DNA of 13,160 nucleotides from Pollutimonas sp036675955 (lineage in GTDB: Bacteria > Pseudomonadota > Gammaproteobacteria > Burkholderiales > Burkholderiaceae_B): the NCBI GenBank assembly GCA_036675955.1, contig JAKFDW010000094.1:1-13160 (forward strand). Direction: 5' to 3'. The first letter of the stretch is position 1, and every line of letters starts with the position of its first letter. Made by a program: the position numbers and the translations under genes. Of the stretch, positions 6,178 to 13,105 are shown in pieces. The notes under the pieces were generated by a model. The model saw nothing but the letters and a program-made list of their open reading frames with translations, did no database searches and was not told the DNA's origin.

Positions 6178-7065
6178 ATGCCGCGTGCTCATGCTGAACC
6201 GAAGTCCCGCCCCGTGCTTATCAAAGTGGCCGGGATCGCCGTTGCAGTGGGATTGCATCTGGCAGTGTTGGGTGCCGTCCTGTCTTCGCCTCCGGTCAAG
6301 CCCGAGATGGAGATGCCCGAAACGGTAGAGGTGCGTTTTGTTGAGATCGCGGAGGAGGTCGTCGATGCCGCGGCCAATGTCGAAACTGAGCCAGAGCCGG
6401 TCCAGGAAGTCGCTGTCGCGGAACCTGAACCGGAGCCGGAACCCGTCGTCGAACCCGAGCCTCCGGAGCCCGAACCCGAGCCTGTAATAGAGCCGGAACC
6501 GGAACCGGAACCGATTGTCGAGCCTGAGCCCGAGCCAGTCGTGGAACCGGAACCCGAGGCCATAACACCCGAACCGCCTCCCGAGCCCAAGCCCAAGCCC
6601 GAACCGAAACCGGAGCCAAAACCCGAACCTAAGCCCAAGCCTAAGCCCAAGCCTAAACCCAAGCCCAAGCCGGTAATCAAGGCCCCCGCGAAGCCGGTAG
6701 CGCCGGTTGTGGCAGCGGCGCCGGCGGGCAAGGCAAGTGCGCCAGCGGTGCCCAAGGCTCCTCCCGCGCCGGTGGATCCGAATCGCCCGCGCATGATAGG
6801 CAAGGTGGACTACCTCGGGAAACGGCCCAACCCTGTCTACCCGCGCGTTTCCGAGCGCCGGGGTGAGCAGGGCCGCGTCGTGGTGCGTGTCTTGATCTCT
6901 GCGCAAGGTAGCGTGTTGAAGGCATCGGTAAGGTCGTCTTCGGGCCACGAACGCCTGGATATGGCTGCGGTGAAGGCTGCCAGTAGTGCTCGTTTCAAAC
7001 CTTATACGGAAAACGGTGTCGCCTATCAGGCCATGGCCGATATTCCTTTTGATTTTGTTTTATAG
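6178..7065 (+). CDS. tonB: energy transducer TonB
   Basis: 295-residue TonB, which carries energy from the ExbB-ExbD proton channel across the periplasm to TonB-dependent outer-membrane receptors for siderophores, haem and similar ligands. A short cytoplasmic N-terminus is followed by one membrane anchor (about 15-35) containing His27, equivalent to the functional His20 of E. coli TonB; the Ser four residues before that His in E. coli is Ala23 here. A Pro-rich spacer (about 70-167) runs Glu-Pro first, then Lys-Pro. The C-terminal TonB domain (about 203-295) includes NPVYPRVSERRGEQGRVVVR and ends IPFDFVL. ATG 6178 is chosen because it gives a normal short cytoplasmic tail; an in-frame GTG at 6130 would add 16 basic residues. 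Neither has a clear ribosome site. exbB begins 10 bases after the stop. Confidence 0.93.
   Translation: MPRAHAEPKSRPVLIKVAGIAVAVGLHLAVLGAVLSSPPVKPEMEMPETVEVRFVEIAEEVVDAAANVETEPEPVQEVAVAEPEPEPEPVVEPEPPEPEPEPVIEPEPEPEPIVEPEPEPVVEPEPEAITPEPPPEPKPKPEPKPEPKPEPKPKPKPKPKPKPKPVIKAPAKPVAPVVAAAPAGKASAPAVPKAPPAPVDPNRPRMIGKVDYLGKRPNPVYPRVSERRGEQGRVVVRVLISAQGSVLKASVRSSSGHERLDMAAVKAASSARFKPYTENGVAYQAMADIPFDFVL
6388..6678 (+). repeat. low-complexity Glu-Pro / Lys-Pro coding repeat in tonB
   Basis: Tandem GA(A/G)-CCN codons, with occasional Val-Val or Ile-Val inserts, pass through a mixed EP/KP zone (about 6586-6630) into nearly pure AAG/AAA-CCN repeats. The repeat encodes the stiff polyproline-type spacer of TonB. 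Such repeats readily vary in length between strains, and they create long meaningless reading frames on the opposite strand. Confidence 0.9.
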
Positions 7066-7075
7066 GACATAACGA

Positions 7076-7915
7076 ATGTTGGATTTTCTTGATAGCGCCC
7101 TGCAGGTGATTGCCCAACTCGGCGATGTCCCGGCCGCGACGCAGGGTGCCGCGGCGGCATCGAGCACCACGGCGGCGGAAGCGGCGGGGGCTGGCGGCAT
7201 GCTGCACTTCATTTCACAAAGCGATATTGTGGGAAAGACTTTGTTCGGCTTTCTTATCGTGATGTCGCTGACCAGCTGGTACCTCATCTTCGTCAAGACC
7301 TTCATCAATATCCGCATCGGTATGCGCTCGAAGAAGTTTCTGACTGAATTCTGGGCGGCCAGTTCGCTGGAGCAGGTAGAGAATGAAATTGCGACGCATG
7401 GCGCCAACGAGCCATTCGCCCACTTGGCTATTCATGCCATCCATGCGCGCAACCATCATGCCAAATATGGCGCCGTGAAGCTGGAAGAGAAGGGCTCGAC
7501 CGGCGCCTTCGTGACGCGCACCATACGCAAAGTCATCGACGAGGAAACGGCACGCCTGGAAAATGGCTTGACCATATTGGCTTCCATCGGCTCCACAGCG
7601 CCATTTGTGGGCCTGTTCGGTACGGTGTGGGGCGTCTACCACGCCTTGGTCGGTATCGGATTGTCCGACGGTGTAACCGTGAATCGCATCGCCGGCCCTG
7701 TGGGCGAAGCGCTCATCATGACGGGCCTGGGCCTGGCTGTGGCCATTCCAGCCGTATTGGCGTACAACGGTTTCGTGCGCAGCAATCGCGTCTATCTGGC
7801 TCGGCTCGATGTTTTTGCACATGACCTGTTCACGTTCCTTACCACCGGCCAGCAGGTGTCGGACTCGTCCAATAAAGCACGCCGCGTCGTGCTTGCCGCA
7901 AGCAAGGGTGAATAA
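7076..7915 (+). CDS. exbB: ExbB, TonB-system proton channel subunit
   Basis: 279-residue MotA/TolQ/ExbB-family inner-membrane protein, which forms the pentameric proton channel with ExbD and stabilises TonB. Three membrane segments are visible at about 52-74, 163-191 and 205-232, with the large cytoplasmic loop between the first and second. In GPVGEALIMTGLGLAVAIPA, Glu211 and Thr216 keep the spacing of the essential Glu176 and Thr181 of E. coli ExbB. Before the first membrane helix is an N-terminal extension of about 45 residues rich in Ala, Ser and Thr, making the protein about 35 residues longer than the E. coli one; related betaproteobacterial and Pseudomonas forms also have extensions. 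AGGA overlapping the tonB stop lies eight bases before the ATG. The stop overlaps the exbD start by one base. Confidence 0.94.
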   Translation: MLDFLDSALQVIAQLGDVPAATQGAAAASSTTAAEAAGAGGMLHFISQSDIVGKTLFGFLIVMSLTSWYLIFVKTFINIRIGMRSKKFLTEFWAASSLEQVENEIATHGANEPFAHLAIHAIHARNHHAKYGAVKLEEKGSTGAFVTRTIRKVIDEETARLENGLTILASIGSTAPFVGLFGTVWGVYHALVGIGLSDGVTVNRIAGPVGEALIMTGLGLAVAIPAVLAYNGFVRSNRVYLARLDVFAHDLFTFLTTGQQVSDSSNKARRVVLAASKGE

Positions 7916-8391
7916 TGGCATTCGGCAGCTTTGACAACAAAGGGGCAAGCCATACGGTTTCCGAGATCAATATGGTCCCGCTTATCGATGTGATGCTGGT
8001 GCTGCTGGTGATATTCATCATTACCGCACCGTTGCTCAGTCACTCCATCAAGATCAATGTGCCCCAGGCGTCGTCGCAGCCGGTAGAGCAAGAGCCCAAG
8101 ACCATAGACCTTGCCGTGGACGCCCAGGGGCAGATGTTCTGGAACGAGCAACCGGTTACCGGCGATGATCTTACTCAGAGATTCGCTGCCGAAGCGGTCC
8201 TCGATCCCCAGCCCGAAGTGCGTATCCGGGCCGACTTGAATACGCGTTATGAGGTGCTTGCGCAGGTAATGAGCAGTGCCAGGGCGGCAGGTTTGAAGCG
8301 GCTGGGCTTTATTACGCGGCCCGGCTCCACGGATGCCCAGGCGGCCGATCCGGCGGGATCAGACGCTGCGGCAACGCCCGCGGTCAATTAG
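7915..8391 (+). CDS. exbD: ExbD, TonB-system proton-coupled subunit
   Basis: 158-residue ExbD/TolR-family protein: a short cytoplasmic tail, one membrane helix (about 22-43) and a periplasmic domain. INMVPLIDVMLVLLVIFIIT carries Asp25, the protonatable residue at the same number as in E. coli ExbD, which drives rotation or conformational change within the ExbB pentamer. The periplasmic domain (about 60-140) shows the TolR-like segment PEVRIRADLNTRYEVLAQVMSSA, then an Ala/Asp-rich tail. The ATG overlaps the exbB stop (TAATG), indicating translational coupling and fixed stoichiometry. The tail of about 20 residues after FITRPG looks disordered. No clean terminator follows. Confidence 0.95.
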   Translation: MAFGSFDNKGASHTVSEINMVPLIDVMLVLLVIFIITAPLLSHSIKINVPQASSQPVEQEPKTIDLAVDAQGQMFWNEQPVTGDDLTQRFAAEAVLDPQPEVRIRADLNTRYEVLAQVMSSARAAGLKRLGFITRPGSTDAQAADPAGSDAAATPAVN

Positions 8392-8480
8392 CGGCGGGTT
8401 ACGGCGCTAAGCCGCTTGTCAGGGTTGTAACTGCAGCGGCTAAATCACTGTGCAACCATAAAACCCGAGTCGCTTCGATA

Positions 8481-8486
8481 TAGAAT
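8481..8486 (+). promoter_or_regulatory. -10 box positioned for a leaderless mRNA
   Basis: TAGAAT matches the -10 consensus at 5 of 6 positions and ends exactly six bases before the ATG at 8493, so the usual start nucleotide would be the A of the initiation codon. No Shine-Dalgarno is present. No convincing -35 lies 16-18 bases upstream (ATAAAA at 8458). Confidence 0.45.
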
Positions 8487-8492
8487 TGCGGT

Positions 8493-9167
8493 ATGAGAGT
8501 ACTAGTTATCGAAGACGACACGACCTTGGGCCATGCCTTGCAGGAATTCCTTGTCGAACAAGGGTATGCGGTCGATTGGCTGGAAGATGGCGACCAGGTG
8601 CTGGGCGCGGTAACCGGGCAAAACTACGATTTGCTTTTGCTGGATCTGAATTTGCCGGGTCAAAGCGGCCTCGATATCCTCCAAAAGCTGCGCGCCGGCA
8701 ATCACCAGGTTCCTGTCCTGATTCTTACCGCACGCGATGGTATCGAAGACCGCGTCGCCGGCCTGGATGCGGGTGCCGACGACTACGTCACCAAACCTTT
8801 CGAACTGCCCGAACTCGCGGCGCGCGTGCGCGCCTTTGGCCGCCGGCGTACCGGTCAGGCGCAGCCCTACATCGAAGCGGGCCCCTTGCAGTTCGATACG
8901 GTGGGCCGCGAAGTACGCGTCAATGGCGAACGCATTTCATTATCGGTGCGTGAGTTGTCCGTGCTGGAAATGCTCATGGCTCGTGTGGGACGGGTAGTCA
9001 CCAAGCGACAGATCGTCAATTCACTTTCGGCCTGGGACGCCGACTTCAGCGAGAACGCCGTTGAAGTCTATGTCTATCGCCTGCGTAAAAGGCTGGAGGG
9101 CACCGGGACAAGCATACAGACCGTGCGCGGCTTCGGCTACCTGCTCGAAGTTGAAAGTGCCACCTGA
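8493..9167 (+). CDS. OmpR/PhoB-family response regulator (TctD/QseB-like)
   Basis: 224-residue DNA-binding response regulator. The receiver domain (1-115) has the acidic pair Asp8/Asp9, phosphoacceptor Asp51 in LLLLDLNLPG, Thr79 in LILTARD and Lys101 in DYVTKPF: the complete switch set. The winged-helix effector domain (about 128-220) ends in the recognition-helix and wing region NAVEVYVYRLRKRLEGTG...IQTVRGFGYLLE, typical of OmpR-family regulators. Length and sequence resemble TctD and QseB/PmrA types, but the DNA target cannot be read from the sequence. The partner kinase follows after 16 bases. The start codon lacks a Shine-Dalgarno and sits six bases after a -10-like hexamer. The 101 bases between exbD and this gene suggest transcription separate from the tonB operon. 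Confidence 0.95.
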   Translation: MRVLVIEDDTTLGHALQEFLVEQGYAVDWLEDGDQVLGAVTGQNYDLLLLDLNLPGQSGLDILQKLRAGNHQVPVLILTARDGIEDRVAGLDAGADDYVTKPFELPELAARVRAFGRRRTGQAQPYIEAGPLQFDTVGREVRVNGERISLSVRELSVLEMLMARVGRVVTKRQIVNSLSAWDADFSENAVEVYVYRLRKRLEGTGTSIQTVRGFGYLLEVESAT

Positions 9168-9183
9168 CTCAAAAAGCCGATTG

Positions 9184-10248
9184 ATGCCGCGCGGTTCGCT
9201 GGCACGTCATCTCGTTCTTCGCTTGCTGCCGGCCGTCATCGTGCTGGTACTGCTCGATTTGAGCGCGACCTGGGTCATGACGCGCAAGATGACCATGGAA
9301 GAATGGCTGCTGCGCGATATTTTCTGGACTATGGTCCTTAGCCAGGTCATGCTGGTTTCCGTCTTCGCATGGGTTCTGATCTCTGGCGTGCGCTCCGGCC
9401 TGGCTTCGGTCAATCGTCTTTCCCGGGAGATCAGCCAACGCTCCATCGACGACTTGCAAGCCCTGGATACTACTGGGCTGCCTTCCGAAGTCGCTCCCAT
9501 GGTCGCTCACGTAAACGATTTGTTGCTGCGCCTGGATGATTCCATGCAGGCCCAGAAGCGCTTCATCGGTCATGCAGCCCATCAGTTGCGCACGCCCTTG
9601 GCCGGGCTGAAGCTCGAGTCCGAGCTCATGCTGACGAGGCAGCTGCCCGACGATGTCCGCGAGCGGGCCGAGCGCATCAAGACGGTCACCGATCGCATGA
9701 TACGGCTGGGCCAGCAGTTGCTGGTGCTGGCGCGCGCCGATTCATCGACCCGGCCGCAGGACAGCTTCGTGCGCAGGGATCTATGCGATTGGGTCCGAAA
9801 CAGCGGGGCCGAATGGATACCTGCCGCGCGGGCGAGGCGAGTCGATATACAACTGGTGGCGCCCGATGAGCCGGTATGGGTCGACGTCGATGCATTATTG
9901 CTCGAAGAGCTGCTGAGTAACCTGATCGACAATGCGCTGCGCTATGGCGTGGGAGCTAGCAGCATCACATTGCGCGTGGCGCCGAATCCGCCGTCGTTGA
10001 CGGTGGAGGACGACGGGCCAGGTATCGATCCGGAAGACATCGGCCGCGTGTTCGAAGCTTTCTACCGTTCGCCGCGGGCCGGTGCGGGCGGCTCCGGCCT
10101 GGGGCTAGCCATTGTTCGCGAGATTGCGCGGGCTCACGGCGGCTGGTGGAATCTGACAAGCCGCCCGGCGTTTCCGGGCACCCGTATAACCGTTGTATTT
10201 CCTGGCCCGCGCATCGGTGCGAAGCTCAGAAGACAAGATAAGCAATGA
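9184..10248 (+). CDS. TctE-like sensor histidine kinase lacking a periplasmic sensor domain
   Basis: 354-residue membrane histidine kinase. Two membrane helices (about 10-31 and 46-66) flank a loop of only about 13 residues (TRKMTMEEWLLRD). Then come a HAMP-like linker (about 67-120), the phosphoacceptor His133 in AAHQLRTPLAGL, and the ATPase domain: N-box ELLSNLIDNALRYG with Asn250, D-box DDGPGID with Asp277, and G-box GGSGLGLAI (302-310). The linker text (EVAPMVAHVNDLLLRLDDSMQAQ in outline) and the HQLRTP H-box are TctE-type. TctE itself has a periplasmic domain of about 110 residues, absent here, so the cue is probably in the membrane or cytoplasm. The frame is open upstream to 9061 but overlaps the regulator gene; ATG 9184 (or TTG 9181) gives the sensible N-terminus. 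Its stop overlaps the kup start as ATGA. Confidence 0.92.
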   Translation: MPRGSLARHLVLRLLPAVIVLVLLDLSATWVMTRKMTMEEWLLRDIFWTMVLSQVMLVSVFAWVLISGVRSGLASVNRLSREISQRSIDDLQALDTTGLPSEVAPMVAHVNDLLLRLDDSMQAQKRFIGHAAHQLRTPLAGLKLESELMLTRQLPDDVRERAERIKTVTDRMIRLGQQLLVLARADSSTRPQDSFVRRDLCDWVRNSGAEWIPAARARRVDIQLVAPDEPVWVDVDALLLEELLSNLIDNALRYGVGASSITLRVAPNPPSLTVEDDGPGIDPEDIGRVFEAFYRSPRAGAGGSGLGLAIVREIARAHGGWWNLTSRPAFPGTRITVVFPGPRIGAKLRRQDKQ

Positions 10249-12146
10249 ATAGTGCAACAGTGGCCCCAGGGCAAGTGAAACCGGGCGCAACGCCTACAGC
10301 GGCTATTATGCTGGGCGCTTTGGGCGTCGTGTACGGCGACATCGGAACCAGCCCGCTGTATACCATCAAGGCGGCATTGGCGCGGTTGGAGAATCCCGGC
10401 GAGGCAGAGGTGCTGGGACTGCTGTCATTGCTGTTCTGGATGCTGATGATGGTTGTTTCGCTCAAGTACATAACCATCATGCTGCGCGCGGACAATCGAG
10501 GCGAGGGCGGTACGCTGGCATTGATGGAGCTTGCGCTTCGGGGGGTAACGGGCCCCCGGAGATGGCGGCTCATGGTGTTGGGACTTATCGGCGCCTGTCT
10601 GTTTTACGGGGACAGCATGGTGACGCCGGCTATTTCCGTGCTGTCGGCGATGGAGGGCATTGTGCTCGTATCGCCCACGCTGGAGCGATGGGTTGTGCCT
10701 GCGGCCGTTGTCGTCCTGGCCGGGCTGTTCATGATCCAGTCGCGGGGAACCGGCGCGGTGGGCAAGCTTTTTGGTCCCGTCATGCTCGTCTGGTTCCTAA
10801 CGCTGGGGGTGCTGGGCGCCTGGCGTATTGCGCTCGAACCGGGTGTGCTGCGGGCCCTGAATCCAATGTGGGCCTATGCTTTTATTGCGAACGCGCCCTG
10901 GGAGATTTTCCTGCTGCTGGGGGCTATCGTGCTGGCGCTCACAGGCGCGGAAACCATCTACGCCGATATGGGCCATTTCGGCCGCTCCGCCATACGGCGC
11001 GTATGGTTCGGAGCAGTGCTTCCCGCACTGGTTCTTTGCTACTTTGGACAGGGCGCTGTCATTCTGGCCGACCCTTCAACCGCCAAGAATCCCTTCTTCC
11101 ACCTGGCACCGGCCTGGGCCCTTGTGCCTTTGGTCTGTCTGGCCACGATGGCCACGATTATTGCTTCGCAATCGGTGATCTCCGGTGCATTTTCGGTTAC
11201 TCGCCAGGCTGTCCAGCTTGGATTCTGGCCGCGCATGGTCATTCTGCATACCTCGGCTCGCGAGGAAGGGCAGATATACTTGCCGCGCGTGAATATATTG
11301 CTGTTTATTGCAGTGCTGGTGCTGGTTCTTGCCTTTCAATCTTCGGAAGGACTGGCTCACGCGTATGGCTTCGCGGTCACAGGCACTATGCTCATGACAT
11401 CGTTGCTGGCATTTGCCGTTCTGCCGCGTCATGCAAAAGGATACAGGCGCTTGCTGTGGCTGGTCCTGATAAGCGTTTTCTTGACCATGGACGTTTTGCT
11501 GTTCTCGTCCAATGCGCTGAAAATTCACGATGGCGGCTGGGTCCCCCTGCTGGTGGGTGCCTGCCTGCTGACGTTGATGATCACCTGGAAGCAGGGCCGC
11601 CAGACCATGCACGACACCCTGGCCGGGGACCAGCAGCCGCTCAAGACATTCATGGAAGCATTGGAAGAGTATCCGCCGGCTCGCGTGCCGGGGACCGCGG
11701 TCTTTATGAGCATGATCGTCAATACGGTGCCGCCAGCCCTGTTGCACAATCTCAAGCACAACAAAATATTGCATGAGCAGGCGTTGTTCCTGACTGTGGA
11801 AAGCGCCGATGTTCCGTATGTGCCGTTCAGCGAGCGCTACCAACTCGAGCGACTAAGCCGCAGCGGCTGGCAGGCGGTGGCGCGTTGGGGTTTCAAGCAG
11901 GAGCCCAACGTGCCGCAAGTATTGGAACAGATCGCCGAAGAACATCGCGAATTGAATCTGGACCCCATGCAAACCTCATACTTCCTGTCGCGCCAAACGG
12001 TTATTGTCCGGCGCAAGCTGCCGTGGTATACGACGTGGCGTCGCCATCTGTTTGCCTTTATGTCCCGCAACGCCAGCCGTACCACCCGCTTCTACAAAAT
12101 CCCTCCCAACAGGGTTGTAGAAATGGGCATGCAGATGGAGCTATAG
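10245..12146 (+). CDS. kup: Kup potassium uptake transporter
   Basis: 633-residue Kup/HAK/KT family protein, a constitutive K+/H+ symporter of the inner membrane (E. coli Kup is 622 residues). The signature GVVYGDIGTSPLYT occupies 27-40, with Asp32 at the position of E. coli Asp23. About twelve hydrophobic segments run to residue 445, including ADNRGEGGTLALMEL, FYGDSMVTPAISVLSA, LTGAETIYADMGHFG and ASQSVISGAFSVTRQA, all family hallmarks. A cytoplasmic C-terminal domain (about 450-633) follows. The ATG overlaps the kinase stop by four bases and no strong Shine-Dalgarno is visible, so translation probably depends on the kinase gene. The gene converges on a minus-strand gene seven bases beyond its stop. 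Confidence 0.95.
   Translation: MNSATVAPGQVKPGATPTAAIMLGALGVVYGDIGTSPLYTIKAALARLENPGEAEVLGLLSLLFWMLMMVVSLKYITIMLRADNRGEGGTLALMELALRGVTGPRRWRLMVLGLIGACLFYGDSMVTPAISVLSAMEGIVLVSPTLERWVVPAAVVVLAGLFMIQSRGTGAVGKLFGPVMLVWFLTLGVLGAWRIALEPGVLRALNPMWAYAFIANAPWEIFLLLGAIVLALTGAETIYADMGHFGRSAIRRVWFGAVLPALVLCYFGQGAVILADPSTAKNPFFHLAPAWALVPLVCLATMATIIASQSVISGAFSVTRQAVQLGFWPRMVILHTSAREEGQIYLPRVNILLFIAVLVLVLAFQSSEGLAHAYGFAVTGTMLMTSLLAFAVLPRHAKGYRRLLWLVLISVFLTMDVLLFSSNALKIHDGGWVPLLVGACLLTLMITWKQGRQTMHDTLAGDQQPLKTFMEALEEYPPARVPGTAVFMSMIVNTVPPALLHNLKHNKILHEQALFLTVESADVPYVPFSERYQLERLSRSGWQAVARWGFKQEPNVPQVLEQIAEEHRELNLDPMQTSYFLSRQTVIVRRKLPWYTTWRRHLFAFMSRNASRTTRFYKIPPNRVVEMGMQMEL
12090..12122. other. bulged hairpin at the 3' end of kup
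   Basis: TTCTACAA (12090-12097) pairs perfectly with TTGTAGAA (12115-12122). Inside, CCCT (12101-12104) pairs with AGGG (12111-12114) around a CCCAAC loop, leaving an AAT bulge. The structure lies in kup codons, 24 bases before the stop. No T run follows on either strand, so it is not a standard intrinsic terminator. It could block 3' exonucleases on either convergent transcript. Confidence 0.6.
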
Positions 12147-12153
12147 TCAGCCC

Positions 12154-12690
12154 TTAATTGGGGCCCGTGCCCGGGATTGTTTCCGGTGGGACTGGCGTGA
12201 GGGAGGGGGCTGGCACAACGGCAGGTGGATTCGGCGTGAGTCCTGGCGCCGGAACCGTTCCGGGAGCGGGCGTGGGCGTTCCCGTGGTGGTGATGGTCGT
12301 TTCACGCAACACACCGCCGCCGCCAACGCTGCCTTCGGTCGTAGTGCCTACACCCGACATCTGCAACATGCATTCGTCCCGTTGGTCTATGGGCAGGGCA
12401 TTGCATCTTGCTTTTTCGTTTTCGCCGTAGGCTTGCGGATTGCCATTGTTCAAGCGGTTGCGGCTGGCTTCTTCGCGGGCGGCGCCCGCTTCGCGTATGC
12501 AGGTAGGCTTGTCCTGATTGGTTTGACCCGCGTTGCAACGGGCAAGGTCTGCCTTGTATCTCGCTTCGATGTCAGCGGCACTCATGGACGCGCCGGAACC
12601 CGCTGCCATCGCCAGCGGGACAGCCAGGCAGGCGCCCAGGGCACATGCCGCCAATGTTCGGGAAGACAATATTCTCGATCGAGTATGCAT
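12154..12690 (-). CDS. secreted four-cysteine protein of unknown function
   Basis: 178-residue protein I cannot assign a function. A signal peptide is clear: Arg-containing n-region, hydrophobic core (about 12-28) and a probable cut after LAMA or LAMAA (29/30). The mature part has an Asp/Glu/Arg/Asn-rich helical domain with four cysteines, Cys52, Cys64, Cys96 and Cys107, as two spaced pairs (C-x11-C, C-x10-C) in the similar contexts ARCNAG...PTCIREAG and ARCNALP...DECMLQM. This suggests two disulfide-bonded repeats in the periplasm. The motif GSVGGGGVLRETTITTT follows, then a Pro/Thr/Val tail (about 137-178). I recall similar small Cys-Cys proteins in Burkholderiales, all uncharacterised. AAGGAG lies 10 bases before the ATG. 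It sits 79 bases downstream of the antiporter operon on the same strand and converges with kup. Confidence 0.85.
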   Translation of the reverse strand: MHTRSRILSSRTLAACALGACLAVPLAMAAGSGASMSAADIEARYKADLARCNAGQTNQDKPTCIREAGAAREEASRNRLNNGNPQAYGENEKARCNALPIDQRDECMLQMSGVGTTTEGSVGGGGVLRETTITTTGTPTPAPGTVPAPGLTPNPPAVVPAPSLTPVPPETIPGTGPN

Positions 12691-12769
12691 CGTGGATGTA
12701 CTCCTTATTGAATTATTGTTTGACTCAGCAAGCGGCGTTCCTGGAAGGTAGACCGAAGGCGCTTGCGCG

Positions 12770-13105
12770 CTACTCGCCTTCCTGCTCCTTCTGCGCCACG
12801 CGAAGCTTGCGCCGGATCGCGGCGCGCATCAACAGCATGGTGGATACCGGCGCGGTAATGATCAGGAAAACCGTGAGCAGTACCTGATGAACGACAACGC
12901 GTTCTTCGAGCGTGGAGCTTACCAGGATCGAAGCCATCACCATACCGAAGACGCCCAGTGTATTGCCCAGCGCAGGCGCGTGAATGCGGCGGTAAAACTG
13001 ATTCAGGCGCAACAGGCCTATTGAGCCTGTCAGCGTGAGCAGGCCGCTGATGACGAGAAATAGGGACGCCGGGACGGCGATCCAGATCGGCAGTGTATCC
13101 ATCAT
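12770..13105 (-). CDS. mrpG: Mrp/Pha/Mnh cation/proton antiporter subunit G
   Basis: 111-residue MnhG/PhaG-family subunit of the multisubunit CPA3 antiporter, which exchanges Na+ or K+ for protons across the inner membrane. Three membrane helices are visible (about 5-27, 44-63 and 71-93). The family signature runs through SGLLTLTGSIGLLRLNQFYR and RIHAPALGNTLGVFGMV. A basic, Gln/Glu-rich tail ends the protein, as usual. GGGGAGG lies 10 bases upstream of the first ATG, and that ATG overlaps the stop of the preceding subunit F gene (ATGA), so the two are translationally coupled. A second ATG directly follows, and either could be used. G is normally the last gene of these operons, consistent with the 79-base gap that follows. 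Confidence 0.93.
   Translation of the reverse strand: MMDTLPIWIAVPASLFLVISGLLTLTGSIGLLRLNQFYRRIHAPALGNTLGVFGMVMASILVSSTLEERVVVHQVLLTVFLIITAPVSTMLLMRAAIRRKLRVAQKEQEGE

Noticed and set aside
6175..6948. Long minus-strand frames opposite the tonB spacer, Leu/Gly/Arg- or Gly/Ser-rich
   Set aside because: They are products of the EP/KP codon repeat read backwards and have low complexity only.
8819..8834. GGCGCGC-GT-GCGCGCC inverted repeat in the regulator gene
   Set aside because: It lies over Ala/Arg codons in the receiver domain; alternating GC of this kind is common in GC-rich coding sequence.
9061..9183. Upstream extension of the histidine kinase frame by 41 codons
   Set aside because: It overlaps the 3' end of the regulator gene and encodes no helix or signal-like sequence; ATG 9184 gives a normal kinase N-terminus.
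10562..11776. 404-codon frame on the plus strand inside kup
   Set aside because: It is an out-of-frame shadow of kup with Cys/Gly/Arg-rich nonsense composition and no ribosome-binding site.
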